A stretch of 64,000 bases of DNA, from NCBI RefSeq assembly GCF_019375475.1, contig NZ_JAHXGQ010000004.1, positions 496,001 through 560,000 of the forward strand, read 5' to 3'. Source of the DNA: Saccharothrix obliqua. Lineage in GTDB: Bacteria > Actinomycetota > Actinomycetes > Mycobacteriales > Pseudonocardiaceae. Shown here piece after piece: positions 16,348 to 24,457 of the stretch. Each line of letters opens with the position of its first letter. Position 1 is the stretch's first letter. Under the pieces are notes generated by a model. That model was not told the DNA's origin, ran no database searches, and was given only the letters and a program-made list of their open reading frames with translations. The position numbers were made by a program, and so were the translations under genes.

Positions 16348-17297
16348 GCGCCATCCCCGAGACTTCCACCGCGAACCCGTTCGTCCACCCGGCGCTGTTC
16401 TACGCCGACGACGCGGAGTACCTGGGCGTGCTGGTGCCGTTCGTCACCGACGGCCTGGCCCTGGGCCACCCGGTCGCCGCCGCGCTGCCGCCGGACCGGT
16501 TGCGGCTGCTGCGCGCCGCGCTGGGCGACGCCGCGCGGCGGGTCGAGCTGATCGACATGGCGGTGGCGGGCGGCAACCCGGGCCGCATCATCCCCTCGGT
16601 GCTGCTGCGCTTCGCCGACGCCCACCGCGACCGGCACGTGCGCATCATCGGCGAGCCGATCTGGCCGGGCCGCACCGCCACCGAGTACCCCGCCTGCGCG
16701 CAGCACGAGGCGTTGATCAACCACGCGTTCGCCGGGCGCGACGTGAGCATCGTGTGCCCGTACGACACCAGCGGCCTCGACCCGTTCGCCGTCGCCGACG
16801 CGCGCGCCACGCACCCGGTGGTGTGGGAGGTCGACCGGCGCTACCCCAGCGCCGCGTACGCGCCGGACGACGTGATCGACCGCTACAACCAGCCCCTGCC
16901 CGACGCGCCGGGCGCCGCCGAGTTCCCGGTGGCCACCACGGCCGACATCCGCCCCGCCCGCCACTGGGCGGCCGAGCGGGCGCGGCTGCTCGGCCTGGGC
17001 GCGGACCGGCTGGCGGACCTGGAGCTGATCGCCACCGAGCTGCTGACCAACAGCCTGCGCCACACGCCCGGCGGCTGCCGCGTGCGGATCTGGCGCGACG
17101 CCGGGCACGTCGTGTGCGAGGTCCGCGACACCGGCCACCTCACCGACCCGCTGGCCGGTCGCCGCCCACGTCCCCGCGACCTGCCCAACGGGCGTGGTCT
17201 GCTGCTGGTGCACGAGTTCTCCGACCTGGTCCGCACGCACACCACCCGGCACGGCACCACGCAGTACGCGCTGCTGCGCACCGCACCGGGGCGGTGA
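16344..17297 (+). CDS. MEDS-HATPase protein, RsbA/RsbW-like anti-sigma regulator
   Basis: A 317-residue protein. The N-terminal MEDS domain (FVHPALFYADDAEYLGVLVPFVTDGLALGHPVAAALPP...VRIIGEPIWPGRTATEYPACAQHEALINHAF) is followed from about residue 200 by a serine-kinase-type HATPase: AERARLLGLGADRLADLELIATELLTNSLRH (N-box), VCEVRDTGHLTDP (G1 box) and NGRGLLLVHEFSDLV (G2 box). Proteins with this layout are annotated as RsbA-family anti-sigma regulatory factors. They may phosphorylate a STAS antagonist, and here the preceding gene encodes a MEDS-STAS protein overlapping by 4 bp. The pair probably forms a sensor/antagonist switch for a sigma factor not encoded in this window; that is inference. 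Confidence 0.85.
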   Translation: MSAIPETSTANPFVHPALFYADDAEYLGVLVPFVTDGLALGHPVAAALPPDRLRLLRAALGDAARRVELIDMAVAGGNPGRIIPSVLLRFADAHRDRHVRIIGEPIWPGRTATEYPACAQHEALINHAFAGRDVSIVCPYDTSGLDPFAVADARATHPVVWEVDRRYPSAAYAPDDVIDRYNQPLPDAPGAAEFPVATTADIRPARHWAAERARLLGLGADRLADLELIATELLTNSLRHTPGGCRVRIWRDAGHVVCEVRDTGHLTDPLAGRRPRPRDLPNGRGLLLVHEFSDLVRTHTTRHGTTQYALLRTAPGR

Positions 17298-17310
17298 CCA
17301 ACGGGGTCGG

Positions 17311-17946
17311 TCAGGGCTTGTGCGCGCAGAGGACCGCGCCGGGGACGTCCGCGTCCGGGTCGATCAGCAGCTGGGCGTCGAGCGCGAACCCGGCGGCACG
17401 CAGCCAGGCCGCGACCCGCTCCGGCGTGCGGCGGTGGACGTGCAGCTTCATCGGGTGGCCTCCGTAGCCCTCCGTCTTCAGCCGGGAGGCGTCGCCCACG
17501 TGGAAGCCGACCTGCACCGGGCCGCCCGGCCGCAGCACCCGGTGGAAGTGCGCCAGCGCGGTGGGCACCTCGTCGTCCGGCACGTGGATCAACGACCACC
17601 AGGCGAGCAGGCCGCCCACCGAACCGGCGGGCAGGTCGAGGTCCGTCATCGAGCCGACCTCGAACCGCAGGCCCGGGTGGTCGCGCCGGGCCCGCGCGAC
17701 CATCCCGGGCGAGAGGTCGATGCCGAAGGCGTCGACACCGAGCCCGTGCAGGTGCGCGGTGATCAGGCCGGGTCCGCAGCCGACGTCCGCGACCGGGCCG
17801 CCGCCGGCGGCCCGCACCCGGTCGGCGAACGACACCAGCGCCGCCCGCAGGTGCGGCCGGCCGGCCAGCGAGTCCCGCACGTACTCGGCGTAGCTGTCCG
17901 CGACGGTGTCGTAAGAGGTTCGGGTGTCCTCCAGCCAGGCGTTCAT
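17311..17946 (-). CDS. Class I SAM-dependent methyltransferase
   Basis: A 211-residue methyltransferase with a textbook motif I, VADVGCGPGLITAHLHGLGVDAFGIDLSPGMVARARR. Motif II is GGLLAWWSLIHVPDDEVPTALAHFHRVLRPGGPVQVGFH. It belongs to the Methyltransf_11/25 group of small-molecule methyltransferases. The N-terminus (MNAWLEDTRTSYDTVADSYAEYVRD) is typical of this group in actinomycetes. The gene is convergent with the MEDS-HATPase gene, 13 bp apart, and follows the large NB-ARC gene by 21 bp on the same strand, so it may be cotranscribed with it. Substrate unknown. Confidence 0.85.
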   Translation of the reverse strand: MNAWLEDTRTSYDTVADSYAEYVRDSLAGRPHLRAALVSFADRVRAAGGGPVADVGCGPGLITAHLHGLGVDAFGIDLSPGMVARARRDHPGLRFEVGSMTDLDLPAGSVGGLLAWWSLIHVPDDEVPTALAHFHRVLRPGGPVQVGFHVGDASRLKTEGYGGHPMKLHVHRRTPERVAAWLRAAGFALDAQLLIDPDADVPGAVLCAHKP

Positions 17947-17967
17947 GATCGGGCACCGTAACCGGCG

Positions 17968-20589
17968 TCATCCACGCAGCCGCTCGCGGACCGCCGCGGC
18001 CTCCTCGGTGCGGTTCTGGGCCTCGAACAGCTCCAGCGCCTGCCGCCACGCGGCAGCGGCCTCGGCGGGCCGGTCGAGCGCGGCGCAGGAGTGGCCCAGG
18101 CGTTCCAGGACCTCGGCCTCGAAGTAGGCGTTGCCGATCTCGCGCATCACGTCGACCGCCTCCCGGTAGAGGTCGACGGCGTCCACGTGCCTGCCTTCGA
18201 GCTGGGCGACCAGACCGAGCGTGTCCAGGGTGCCCGCCTCACCGCCGCGGTACCCGTGCCGCCGGTGCAGGTCCAGCGCGGCCACGCAGTGCTCGCGGGC
18301 CTCCGCGTACCGGCCGAGTCGCGCGTGCAGCCAGCCGACCCCGTTGAGCGCGACGGCCTCCCACACCGGGTTCGCCAGTTCGCGGTAGTGGCCCAGCGCG
18401 AGTTCGGCGTGCCGCAACGCCGCCTCGTGCTGGTCGTGCCGGCCGCGGATCACGGCGAGCACCTGGTGTGCGGTGGCCTGGCCGTGCACGTCGCCGGTCT
18501 CGCGGCTCAGCGCGAGCGCGCGTTCGAGGTGGTCCACCGCGTCGTCGTGCCTGTCCAGGCGGGCGCACGCGTCGCCGGCGCACCGGTGCGCGACGGCACG
18601 CATACCGGTGTCGCCCAGGCGTTCGGCGGCGGCCAGGGCCTTCTCCCAGACGCTCAACTGGTCGTCGAACCGCGCCCGGCGCGTGTGGAACGTGGTGAGC
18701 GCCGCCGCGAGGTGGAACGCGGCCCGGTCCCAACCGTGGTCGACGGCGTGCTGCTGGGCGGCGAGCAGGTTCGCGTGCTCGGCCGCGAACCAGTCCAGCG
18801 CCGCCGCCGCGTCGGCGAGCGGGACCGGTCGGCTGCCGGGCGCGGGCTCGCCCGGCTCGACCGCCGGGTGGTGCGGGGACAGCAGCCGTTCGCCGGCGAG
18901 CGCGGTGTGGGCGTAGTGGTCGAGCAGCCGGGTCGTCGCCGCGCGCCGGTCGCCCGCGTGCTCCGCCGCGTACAGCTTGACCAGGTCGTGCATCCGCCAG
19001 CGGTGCGGGTGGTGCTGCCGCACCAGGTGCAGGTCGGCCAGCCCGCGCAACGCGGTCCGCGCACCGGTGGCGGTCAGGTCCGCGAGCGCGGCGGCGGCAG
19101 GCAGGCCGATGTCCGGTCCCGGCGCGGAACCCAGCAACGCGAACAGCTCGGCCTGGGCGGGCGTCAGTGCCCGGTGCGACCAGGACAGCACGGCGGGCAG
19201 GCTGGCGGCGGGGTCCCCGTCGTCCAACGCGCCCAGCCGGGTGCCCGCGTCGCGGAGTTCGGCGGCCGAAGCCGCCAGCGGGATCTCCGGGAACGCCTCG
19301 GCCCGCCCGGCGACGATGGCCAGCGCGAGCGGGTAGCCGCCGCAGCGGGCGACCAGCTCGGCGACCGCGTCGGGTTCCCGCGCGAGGCGGTCCGCGCCCA
19401 GCCGGACCGCGAGCAGCGCGCGGGCCTCGTCGTCGGTGAGCACGTCCAGCGCCAGCGGGCGCGCGCCGTGCCCGGTGACCAACCAGGCCAGGCGGTCCCG
19501 GCTGGTCACCACCACGGTGCAGGTCGGGCTGCCGGGCAGCAGGGGTGTCACCTGGTCGGTGGTGCGGGCGTTGTCCAACACCACCAGCAGCCGCCGGCCG
19601 GCCAGGAGGCTGCGGTAGAGCCCGACCTGCGCGGCGAGCCCGGCCGGGACGCGGTCCGGGGCGACCCCGAGCGCGTCGAGGAACCCGCGCACCGCGTCGG
19701 CCGGCGTCAACGGCGTGCCGCTGGGGCTGAACCCGGCGAGGTCCACGAACAGCTGGCCGTCCGGGAACCGGTCGGCGTAGCGGTGCGCCCAGCGCAGCGC
19801 GAGCCAGGTCTTGCCGATGCCGCCCGCGCCACCGAGCGCGGAGATCACCACGGGACCGCCCCGACCGGCGTGGTCGCCGAGTGCGGCGGTGAGCGCGGCC
19901 AGCTCGTGCTCCCGGCCCGCGAACGTCCGCGGCGCGGCGGGCAACTGGCGCGGCACGACGCCCGCCGCCCGGTCGGCGGGCGGCAGCGCGAGCTGGGCCG
20001 GGTCGGCGGCGTAGGGGTGGTCGGGCAGCGCGAGCCAGGCGTCCGCCGCCGTTTCCTTCACCTCGACGCGCACCCGGCGGAAGCTGCTCGGACCGGCGTC
20101 CGCGCAGTGCCGCACCACCTCTTCGAAGAACCACTCGGAAACGATCAGCGCCAGCACGCCCGGTGATTCACGCAGCGCGGTCTTCGCGGCCCGCGCGTCG
20201 AGCAACCGGAATGCCAGGTTGACGGCAGACGCGGTCACCCCGTGCTCGTCGTACACGACTTCTCCGGCGTGCACCGCCATTCGAAGCCGAATACGCGCCC
20301 CGTCGCCGTGTTCCGCGTTGTGCTTGTCGAGCGCGGCGACCAGGGCACGCGGCAGCGCGTCGACCAGTCGCGCTTTGACGATCCGTTCCGGTACCAGCAC
20401 GAACACGCCGTCGCCCCGGTCCTCGTGGTCGCACTCCGCCCACGGGATGCCTGCTTCGCCGAACGCGCCCGCCAGTGCCCGGTACAGCCCTCTTCGCACG
20501 GTGACCTGCTGGGACGAGTCCCGCCGGCGGTCTCCGAACCCTTCGACGTCCACGACCACGATCGAGCGGTGCACGGCTGGGTGCGACAT
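17968..20589 (-). CDS. Cyclase-like domain / NB-ARC ATPase / TPR regulatory protein
   Basis: An 873-residue STAND-type protein. Residues 1-165 resemble a class III nucleotidyl cyclase domain: SIVVVDVEGFGDRRR carries the first metal Asp, and DHEDRGDGVFVLVP the second (GDG). Residues about 210-520 form an NB-ARC module with FAGREHELAALTAAL, Walker A ALGGAGGIGKTWLALRWAH, Walker B RRLLVVLDNA, sensor VVVTSRDRL and the GYPLALAIVAGRA motif. The remaining 300 residues are helical repeats of TPR type, for example HLERALALSRETGDVHGQ. ATG 20589 has GGGGGGA upstream. Such proteins act as nucleotide-switched signalling hubs. Catalytic cyclase activity is not shown by the sequence alone. The product is likely regulatory; its target is unknown. 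Confidence 0.8.
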   Translation of the reverse strand: MSHPAVHRSIVVVDVEGFGDRRRDSSQQVTVRRGLYRALAGAFGEAGIPWAECDHEDRGDGVFVLVPERIVKARLVDALPRALVAALDKHNAEHGDGARIRLRMAVHAGEVVYDEHGVTASAVNLAFRLLDARAAKTALRESPGVLALIVSEWFFEEVVRHCADAGPSSFRRVRVEVKETAADAWLALPDHPYAADPAQLALPPADRAAGVVPRQLPAAPRTFAGREHELAALTAALGDHAGRGGPVVISALGGAGGIGKTWLALRWAHRYADRFPDGQLFVDLAGFSPSGTPLTPADAVRGFLDALGVAPDRVPAGLAAQVGLYRSLLAGRRLLVVLDNARTTDQVTPLLPGSPTCTVVVTSRDRLAWLVTGHGARPLALDVLTDDEARALLAVRLGADRLAREPDAVAELVARCGGYPLALAIVAGRAEAFPEIPLAASAAELRDAGTRLGALDDGDPAASLPAVLSWSHRALTPAQAELFALLGSAPGPDIGLPAAAALADLTATGARTALRGLADLHLVRQHHPHRWRMHDLVKLYAAEHAGDRRAATTRLLDHYAHTALAGERLLSPHHPAVEPGEPAPGSRPVPLADAAAALDWFAAEHANLLAAQQHAVDHGWDRAAFHLAAALTTFHTRRARFDDQLSVWEKALAAAERLGDTGMRAVAHRCAGDACARLDRHDDAVDHLERALALSRETGDVHGQATAHQVLAVIRGRHDQHEAALRHAELALGHYRELANPVWEAVALNGVGWLHARLGRYAEAREHCVAALDLHRRHGYRGGEAGTLDTLGLVAQLEGRHVDAVDLYREAVDVMREIGNAYFEAEVLERLGHSCAALDRPAEAAAAWRQALELFEAQNRTEEAAAVRERLRG

Positions 20590-20899
20590 TTCCCCCCTAA
20601 TGGCACCGGCGGTGTCGCCGGCACGTCGGAACGGTTCGCCGATGGCACTCGACGCAGAGTACAACGGTCGGAAATCCATCGCCGGACACCGTCACCGACA
20701 AAGGCCGCGGTAGTGCGGAGTGAACACCTCTCATGAAACGAAGAGTCCGCAGTGGACGGTCGCACCCACTCGTCGGCGTGCCCCGCAGCCGAACGGATCG
20801 CCGGTGGTTGAACCACTCAGTGGGACCACCGGCCCGGTCCTGCTCGCTACGGTGGCACTCCGGGGCCTCATGCGTCGACTCGACCGATAGGGAGCACCC
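20590..20899. other. 310-bp divergent intergenic region
   Basis: This is the promoter region for the NB-ARC gene (minus) and the HAF-repeat gene (plus). No clear repeat or hairpin was seen. GATAGGGAGCACC just before 20900 supplies the ribosome-binding site of the plus-strand gene. Confidence 0.5.
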
Positions 20900-22039
20900 A
20901 TGCGCTGGTTGTCCTTGCCAACCGCGATCGCGACGCTGTTACTCCTCACCCCGGTCGCCGAAGCGGCGGTCGTGGAGTACGAGGAACTGCTGCCCGCGCC
21001 CGGCGATTGGGCCGTCATCGTGTCGTCCATCAACGATTCGGGCCAGGTGACCGGCGGCAGCTACTCGCCGGGCGCCCTGCCCACCACGGTGCGCTGGGAG
21101 CCCGCGGCGGGCCGGGGCGACGCCAACCCGACCGTGCTCGGGAAGCAGGAGGGGTACGGCATGGCCGTGAACAACCGGGGCAACGTGCTCATGGCGGTGG
21201 CCTGGAAGTCGGCGGGCGCGTTGATCACCAGGGTTTCCGCGTGGGAGAACGGCAAGGTCGTGGACCGGTCGCCGAACGGACCCACCGCCGGCTCCCAGAC
21301 GATGCGCGACATCAACGACTCCGGCTTGATCCCCATGTCGTACAGCGTTTCCGACAACGGGTTCCGCTACCCCAATCGCGCCGGCGTGTGGCGCAACGGC
21401 GTGTTCGTCGAGATCCCCATGCCCAAGGGGCTCATCGTGTCGCACAGGATCGTCAACAACCGGGGGACGACCGCGGGCGACGCGAGGCCCGCCGACAGCG
21501 ACGACTACGTGTTCCGCTGCACCGGGACCCGGTGCACGACGCTGCCCCGGCACACCACCGGCGGCGCCTACTCCCCGCAGGCGCTCAACGAGTCCGACGT
21601 GCTGGCCGGCACCTGGTGGTCCGGCAAGGGCACCACCCGCGCGGTGCTCTGGACCGGGGACAGGGTGACCGCGCTGCCCGGCGACGACGCGGGTGTCGCC
21701 GACAACCCCCACGCCATCAACGAGAGCAACGACGTCGCCGGCTGGCGCGTGGTCGACGGGGCGCACAAAGCCACGTTGTGGCGCGGCGGGGCGTTGATCG
21801 ACCTCGGCACGACCGGCCCGAGCGAGGCGGTCGCCGTGAACGACCGCGGGGACGTCGCCGGCTGGCAGACCATCGACCAGAAGCGCGAGCCCTTCTTCTG
21901 GCGTGCCGGCACCCTCACCCGCCTGACCCCGCCCTCGGGTGTTTTCGCCAAGGCCGTGGGCCTCAGCAACACGGGCGCGGTGATCGCCAACTCCGAGGAG
22001 TCCGGCGCCTGGCACGCGTTCCGCTGGACGATCCGCTGA
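20900..22039 (+). CDS. Secreted HAF-repeat (beta-propeller-like) protein
   Basis: A 379-residue exported protein. The signal peptide is MRWLSLPTAIATLLLLTPVAEA with cleavage near AEA/A. The rest consists of about seven 45-50-residue repeats of the extracellular HAF type: each has an A/I-N-(D/E)-S/R-G-x-V turn (SINDSGQVTGG, AVNNRGNVLMA, DINDSGLIPMS, ALNESDVLAG, AINESNDVAGW, AVNDRGDVAGW, GLSNTGAVIAN) followed by strands ending in a W-R-x-G motif. Such repeats probably fold as a beta-propeller. The function of HAF proteins is not established; binding or adhesion is a guess. A hairpin terminator (22061-22100) follows, so it appears monocistronic. Confidence 0.8.
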   Translation: MRWLSLPTAIATLLLLTPVAEAAVVEYEELLPAPGDWAVIVSSINDSGQVTGGSYSPGALPTTVRWEPAAGRGDANPTVLGKQEGYGMAVNNRGNVLMAVAWKSAGALITRVSAWENGKVVDRSPNGPTAGSQTMRDINDSGLIPMSYSVSDNGFRYPNRAGVWRNGVFVEIPMPKGLIVSHRIVNNRGTTAGDARPADSDDYVFRCTGTRCTTLPRHTTGGAYSPQALNESDVLAGTWWSGKGTTRAVLWTGDRVTALPGDDAGVADNPHAINESNDVAGWRVVDGAHKATLWRGGALIDLGTTGPSEAVAVNDRGDVAGWQTIDQKREPFFWRAGTLTRLTPPSGVFAKAVGLSNTGAVIANSEESGAWHAFRWTIR

Positions 22040-22060
22040 ACTTCGACGCGCGAGCCCGGT

Positions 22061-22100
22061 GATCGCCGTCCGCCCTCCGGCCGGGGAGCGGGCGGCGATC
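22061..22100 (+). terminator. Hairpin terminator after the HAF gene
   Basis: GATCGCCGTCCGC (22061-22073) pairs with GCGGGCGGCGATC (22088-22100), with one G-U wobble and a 14-nt loop. It starts 21 bp after the stop codon. Confidence 0.6.
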
Positions 22101-22259
22101 GCGGCTTTCCGCCGCGCGAGTCCAGCGCTTCGGTGATCACACCGCCGTGGCCGCGGCTCCTCCGGCGGACGCCCGACGCGCCGGGGACGCCTCCACGCCG
22201 TCATCCTCTCCACCGGCCCGCCTGGTCACAGTGAGTGGCAATCCGCAATTCTGCGCCCG

Positions 22260-22298
22260 AACGGGCTAGCCCGTTGCCCCTCGAATGGGCTAAGCCGT
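22260..22298. promoter_or_regulatory. Tandem palindromic sites upstream of the secreted-protein block
   Basis: AACGGGCTAGCCCGTT (22260-22275) is a perfect 16-bp palindrome. A second, imperfect copy, ATGGGCTAAGCCGT, lies at 22286-22299, its centre about two helical turns away. They stand about 110-140 bp before the first exoprotein gene. Paired sites like this suggest a dimeric regulator binding on one face of the DNA. The regulator is not identified. The rest of the 22101-22402 gap shows nothing else clear. Confidence 0.45.
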
Positions 22299-22402
22299 AT
22301 CGTTCAGTGACCCCAGTCACAGTTCGGGTCGATCAGGCCGCTCCACACCGGCAACCGGGGATCACCGCCCGGTCGATCGACCCTGCGCGTGAGGAGAGCG
22401 GT

Positions 22403-22924
22403 ATGAGACGGTGGCTCCCGAGCGCCGCGGCGTTGGTCGCGGCGTCGTTGTTCGTGGTGGTCGGCCCGGTGCCGGCCGCGCAGGCGGTCGGCCAGTGCGA
22501 GCCGAACAGCTTCAGCACCGATTTCCAGCCCCCGCTGGTCGCCACACCGCGGAACACCGCGATGACGGACGTGACGATCGTGGGCAGCGCGTGCACGACC
22601 ACCAATCCCGTCATCACCTCGATGTTGATGGAGGGTTCGGGCACGGGCCTGTTGAGCTGCGCCGGATCGAGCACGGCCCACGGGAACGGGGCGTTCCGCT
22701 GGACCACGCTGCTCGGGACGACGCTGCACTCCGGTGCCGAGTGGACGGTCGACAAGGCGAGCGTCGCCGGCGCCGACGTGTGGACCTTCACCGGGTCGTT
22801 CACCTCCGGTGAGTTCTCCGGCCAGGGCTTCCGGTTCGTCGCCGTGACCGGCACGAACCCGCTGGAATGCGCCGCGGCCGGGGTGGAGAAGGTCAACGGG
22901 CCCGGCGTGTTCGCCATCCTCTGA
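22403..22924 (+). CDS. Secreted protein, family copy 1
   Basis: A 173-residue exported protein. The signal peptide covers about residues 1-28 (MRRWLPSAAALVAASLFVVVGPVPAAQA). The mature part is beta-rich with Cys pairs (QCEPNSF, GSACTTT, LSCAGSS, LECAAAG). The C-terminal half reads DVWTFTGSFTSGEFSGQGFRFVA and ends with NPLECAAAGVEKVNGPGVFAI. The next gene shares this plan closely (WVFTGTFTSGTFSGQGFTY; PLEC...GIEK-NGTGLFVI), so they are paralogues. ATG 22403 follows GAGGAGAG. No named family was recognised; it may be an extracellular immunoglobulin-like or beta-sandwich protein. It is the first gene of a four-gene plus-strand block. Confidence 0.75.
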   Translation: MRRWLPSAAALVAASLFVVVGPVPAAQAVGQCEPNSFSTDFQPPLVATPRNTAMTDVTIVGSACTTTNPVITSMLMEGSGTGLLSCAGSSTAHGNGAFRWTTLLGTTLHSGAEWTVDKASVAGADVWTFTGSFTSGEFSGQGFRFVAVTGTNPLECAAAGVEKVNGPGVFAIL

Positions 22925-23034
22925 CCAGAACTGTCGCAAGTGGACGGTTCGCCGCACCGGCACCGCGTCCACACCACCCGGGGGGCTTCGCGAGGTCGCG
23001 GCGTGATCCGCGACCCGAATCCGGAAGGCATCCC

Positions 23035-23544
23035 ATGAAACGCGTATTCCCCGCGCTCGCCGCGGTGACCGTCGTGGTGGCCGCGGTCGTGCTCGGCCCG
23101 ACCTCCCCCGCGTCGGCGGCCGGCCAGTGCAACCCCACCAGCGTCACCGCCGAGTTCAACCCGCCCATCACGTTCGCCGTGCGGCAGGTCGCCGTCCAGG
23201 ACCTGCGCATCGACGGTGCGGTCTGCACCGAATCCGGCAACCCCGACGTCACCTCGATGAAGCTGACCGGAGCGGGTTCCGGCGTCCTGACCTGCTCGCA
23301 GCTCAACCAGGCGAGCGGTCGCGCGACGGTCGACTGGACCACGCTGTCCGGTGCGAACCTGCGCTCCCAAGCGGATTGGTCGCTCGCCGTCGTCGCGGGT
23401 GTCTGGGTCTTCACCGGCACGTTCACCTCCGGGACGTTCTCCGGCCAGGGTTTCACGTACGCCGCCGAAGTCGGCACGCACCCGCTGGAGTGCTTGTCCG
23501 GCATCGAGAAGAACAACGGCACCGGCCTGTTCGTAATCACCTGA
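23035..23544 (+). CDS. Secreted protein, family copy 2
   Basis: A 169-residue exported protein with signal peptide MKRVFPALAAVTVVVAAVVLGPTSPASA. The mature region matches copy 1 along its whole length: GQCNPTSVTAEFNPPITFAVRQVAVQDLRIDGAVC aligns with the QCEPNS...FQPPLV...GSAC region there, and both share TSM-L-x-G-S/A-G-G-L/V-L-(S/T)-C, WTTL, VWVFTG-F-TSG and PLEC. Four conserved cysteines suggest two disulfides. It lies 110 bp after copy 1 on the same strand. The repeated plan points to tandem duplication with strong divergence of the surface positions. The function is unknown. Confidence 0.75.
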   Translation: MKRVFPALAAVTVVVAAVVLGPTSPASAAGQCNPTSVTAEFNPPITFAVRQVAVQDLRIDGAVCTESGNPDVTSMKLTGAGSGVLTCSQLNQASGRATVDWTTLSGANLRSQADWSLAVVAGVWVFTGTFTSGTFSGQGFTYAAEVGTHPLECLSGIEKNNGTGLFVIT

Positions 23545-23571
23545 CCCCGCGCACGAGAGGACGGGCACGTC

Positions 23572-24132
23572 ATGCAACTGTCCAGACCACCACGACGCGT
23601 GGGCGCGGTGATCGCCGCGCTGCTGCTGACCTCGGGCACGGCGATCGCCGCCGCACCCACCGCTCAGGCGGACCTCCTGCCGCACGTCGTGTGCGCGAGC
23701 GGTGTCCTGGAGCTGACCTTCACCCCCGGGTTGACCCTGGAGGAGCAACCGGTGCGGTTCTCCGGCTCGGGCAGCCTCGGCGGCTGCGTCGACACGGCCA
23801 ACCCGCTCGTCGTGTTCGGCGGCGACGTCACCGTGACGAACGGCTCGGGCAACAACAGTTGCCTGTTCAGTGAGGACGTCAACGCCGATGTGGCCATCAC
23901 CTGGAACGGCGGTGCCGGGCCGAGCAACAGCAAACTGGTGCTCGACGGGATCGAAGTCCAAGTGGGCAACCAGGTGTTGTTCACCGGCACCGTGACCGGT
24001 GGCCGGTATCGCGACGACATGCTGACCGTGGAGTGGGTCGGCCCCACCGTCGGTCCCGGTGAGACCTGCCTGGACGAGGCGGGGGTCCGCCACATCAGCG
24101 GCGCCGCTGTCGGCGCGTTCACCACTCCGTGA
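23572..24132 (+). CDS. Secreted protein, family copy 3 (more divergent)
   Basis: A 186-residue exported protein with signal peptide MQLSRPPRRVGAVIAALLLTSGTAIAAAPTAQA. It keeps the general plan of copies 1 and 2: an early Cys (HVVCASGVLELTFTPGLTLEEQPVRFSGSGSLGGC), a central NNSCLFSEDVNADVAITWNGG strand region, VLFTGTVTGGRYRDDMLTVEW in place of the TFTSG-x-FSGQGF segment, and a late Cys. Sequence identity to the others is low, so the relation is inferred from layout. It follows copy 2 by 27 bp and is probably cotranscribed. ATG 23572 is preceded by GAGAGGACGGGCAC. Confidence 0.7.
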   Translation: MQLSRPPRRVGAVIAALLLTSGTAIAAAPTAQADLLPHVVCASGVLELTFTPGLTLEEQPVRFSGSGSLGGCVDTANPLVVFGGDVTVTNGSGNNSCLFSEDVNADVAITWNGGAGPSNSKLVLDGIEVQVGNQVLFTGTVTGGRYRDDMLTVEWVGPTVGPGETCLDEAGVRHISGAAVGAFTTP

Positions 24133-24177
24133 ACCGCGCACACCACGAAAGACCGAGAATCACACGAGGAGGCAGTC

Positions 24178-24411
24178 ATGAGCGCACTTCGCCGAACCGC
24201 GATCGGCGCGGTCACCGCGCTGGGACTCGTCCTGGCCGGCCAACTCCTGGGCACCGGCAGCGCGTCGGCCATGACCAAGGCCGAGTTGGTCGCCGTGCTC
24301 GGCGACCGGGCCACCGAGGTGTCCGCCGAGTCACCGGTGGCCGTTCCCGTCGACTCCGCGACGGTCGGCGTCGACCTCGGCGTCGCCGAGGTTTCGCTGA
24401 CCGGAGAGTGA
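24178..24411 (+). CDS. Small secreted protein
   Basis: A 77-residue precursor with signal peptide MSALRRTAIGAVTALGLVLAGQLLGTGSASA and a mature part of about 46 residues, MTKAELVAVLGDRATEVSAESPVAVPVDSATVGVDLGVAEVSLTGE. The mature peptide is acidic and has no Cys. The ribosome-binding site is GAGGAG, six bases before the ATG. It is the last gene of the secreted block, 45 bp after copy 3, and a strong hairpin follows directly. No family was recognised. Confidence 0.65.
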   Translation: MSALRRTAIGAVTALGLVLAGQLLGTGSASAMTKAELVAVLGDRATEVSAESPVAVPVDSATVGVDLGVAEVSLTGE

Positions 24412-24418
24412 GCCACGT

Positions 24419-24455
24419 GCGGCGGCCCGGGGTCCGCGAGACCCCGGGCCGCCGC
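24419..24455. terminator. Strong bidirectional hairpin terminator
   Basis: A perfect 16-bp stem (24419-24434 with 24440-24455) with loop CGCGA lies between the convergent exoprotein and aldolase genes. This is among the strongest hairpins in the window. Confidence 0.8.
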
Positions 24456-24457
24456 CC

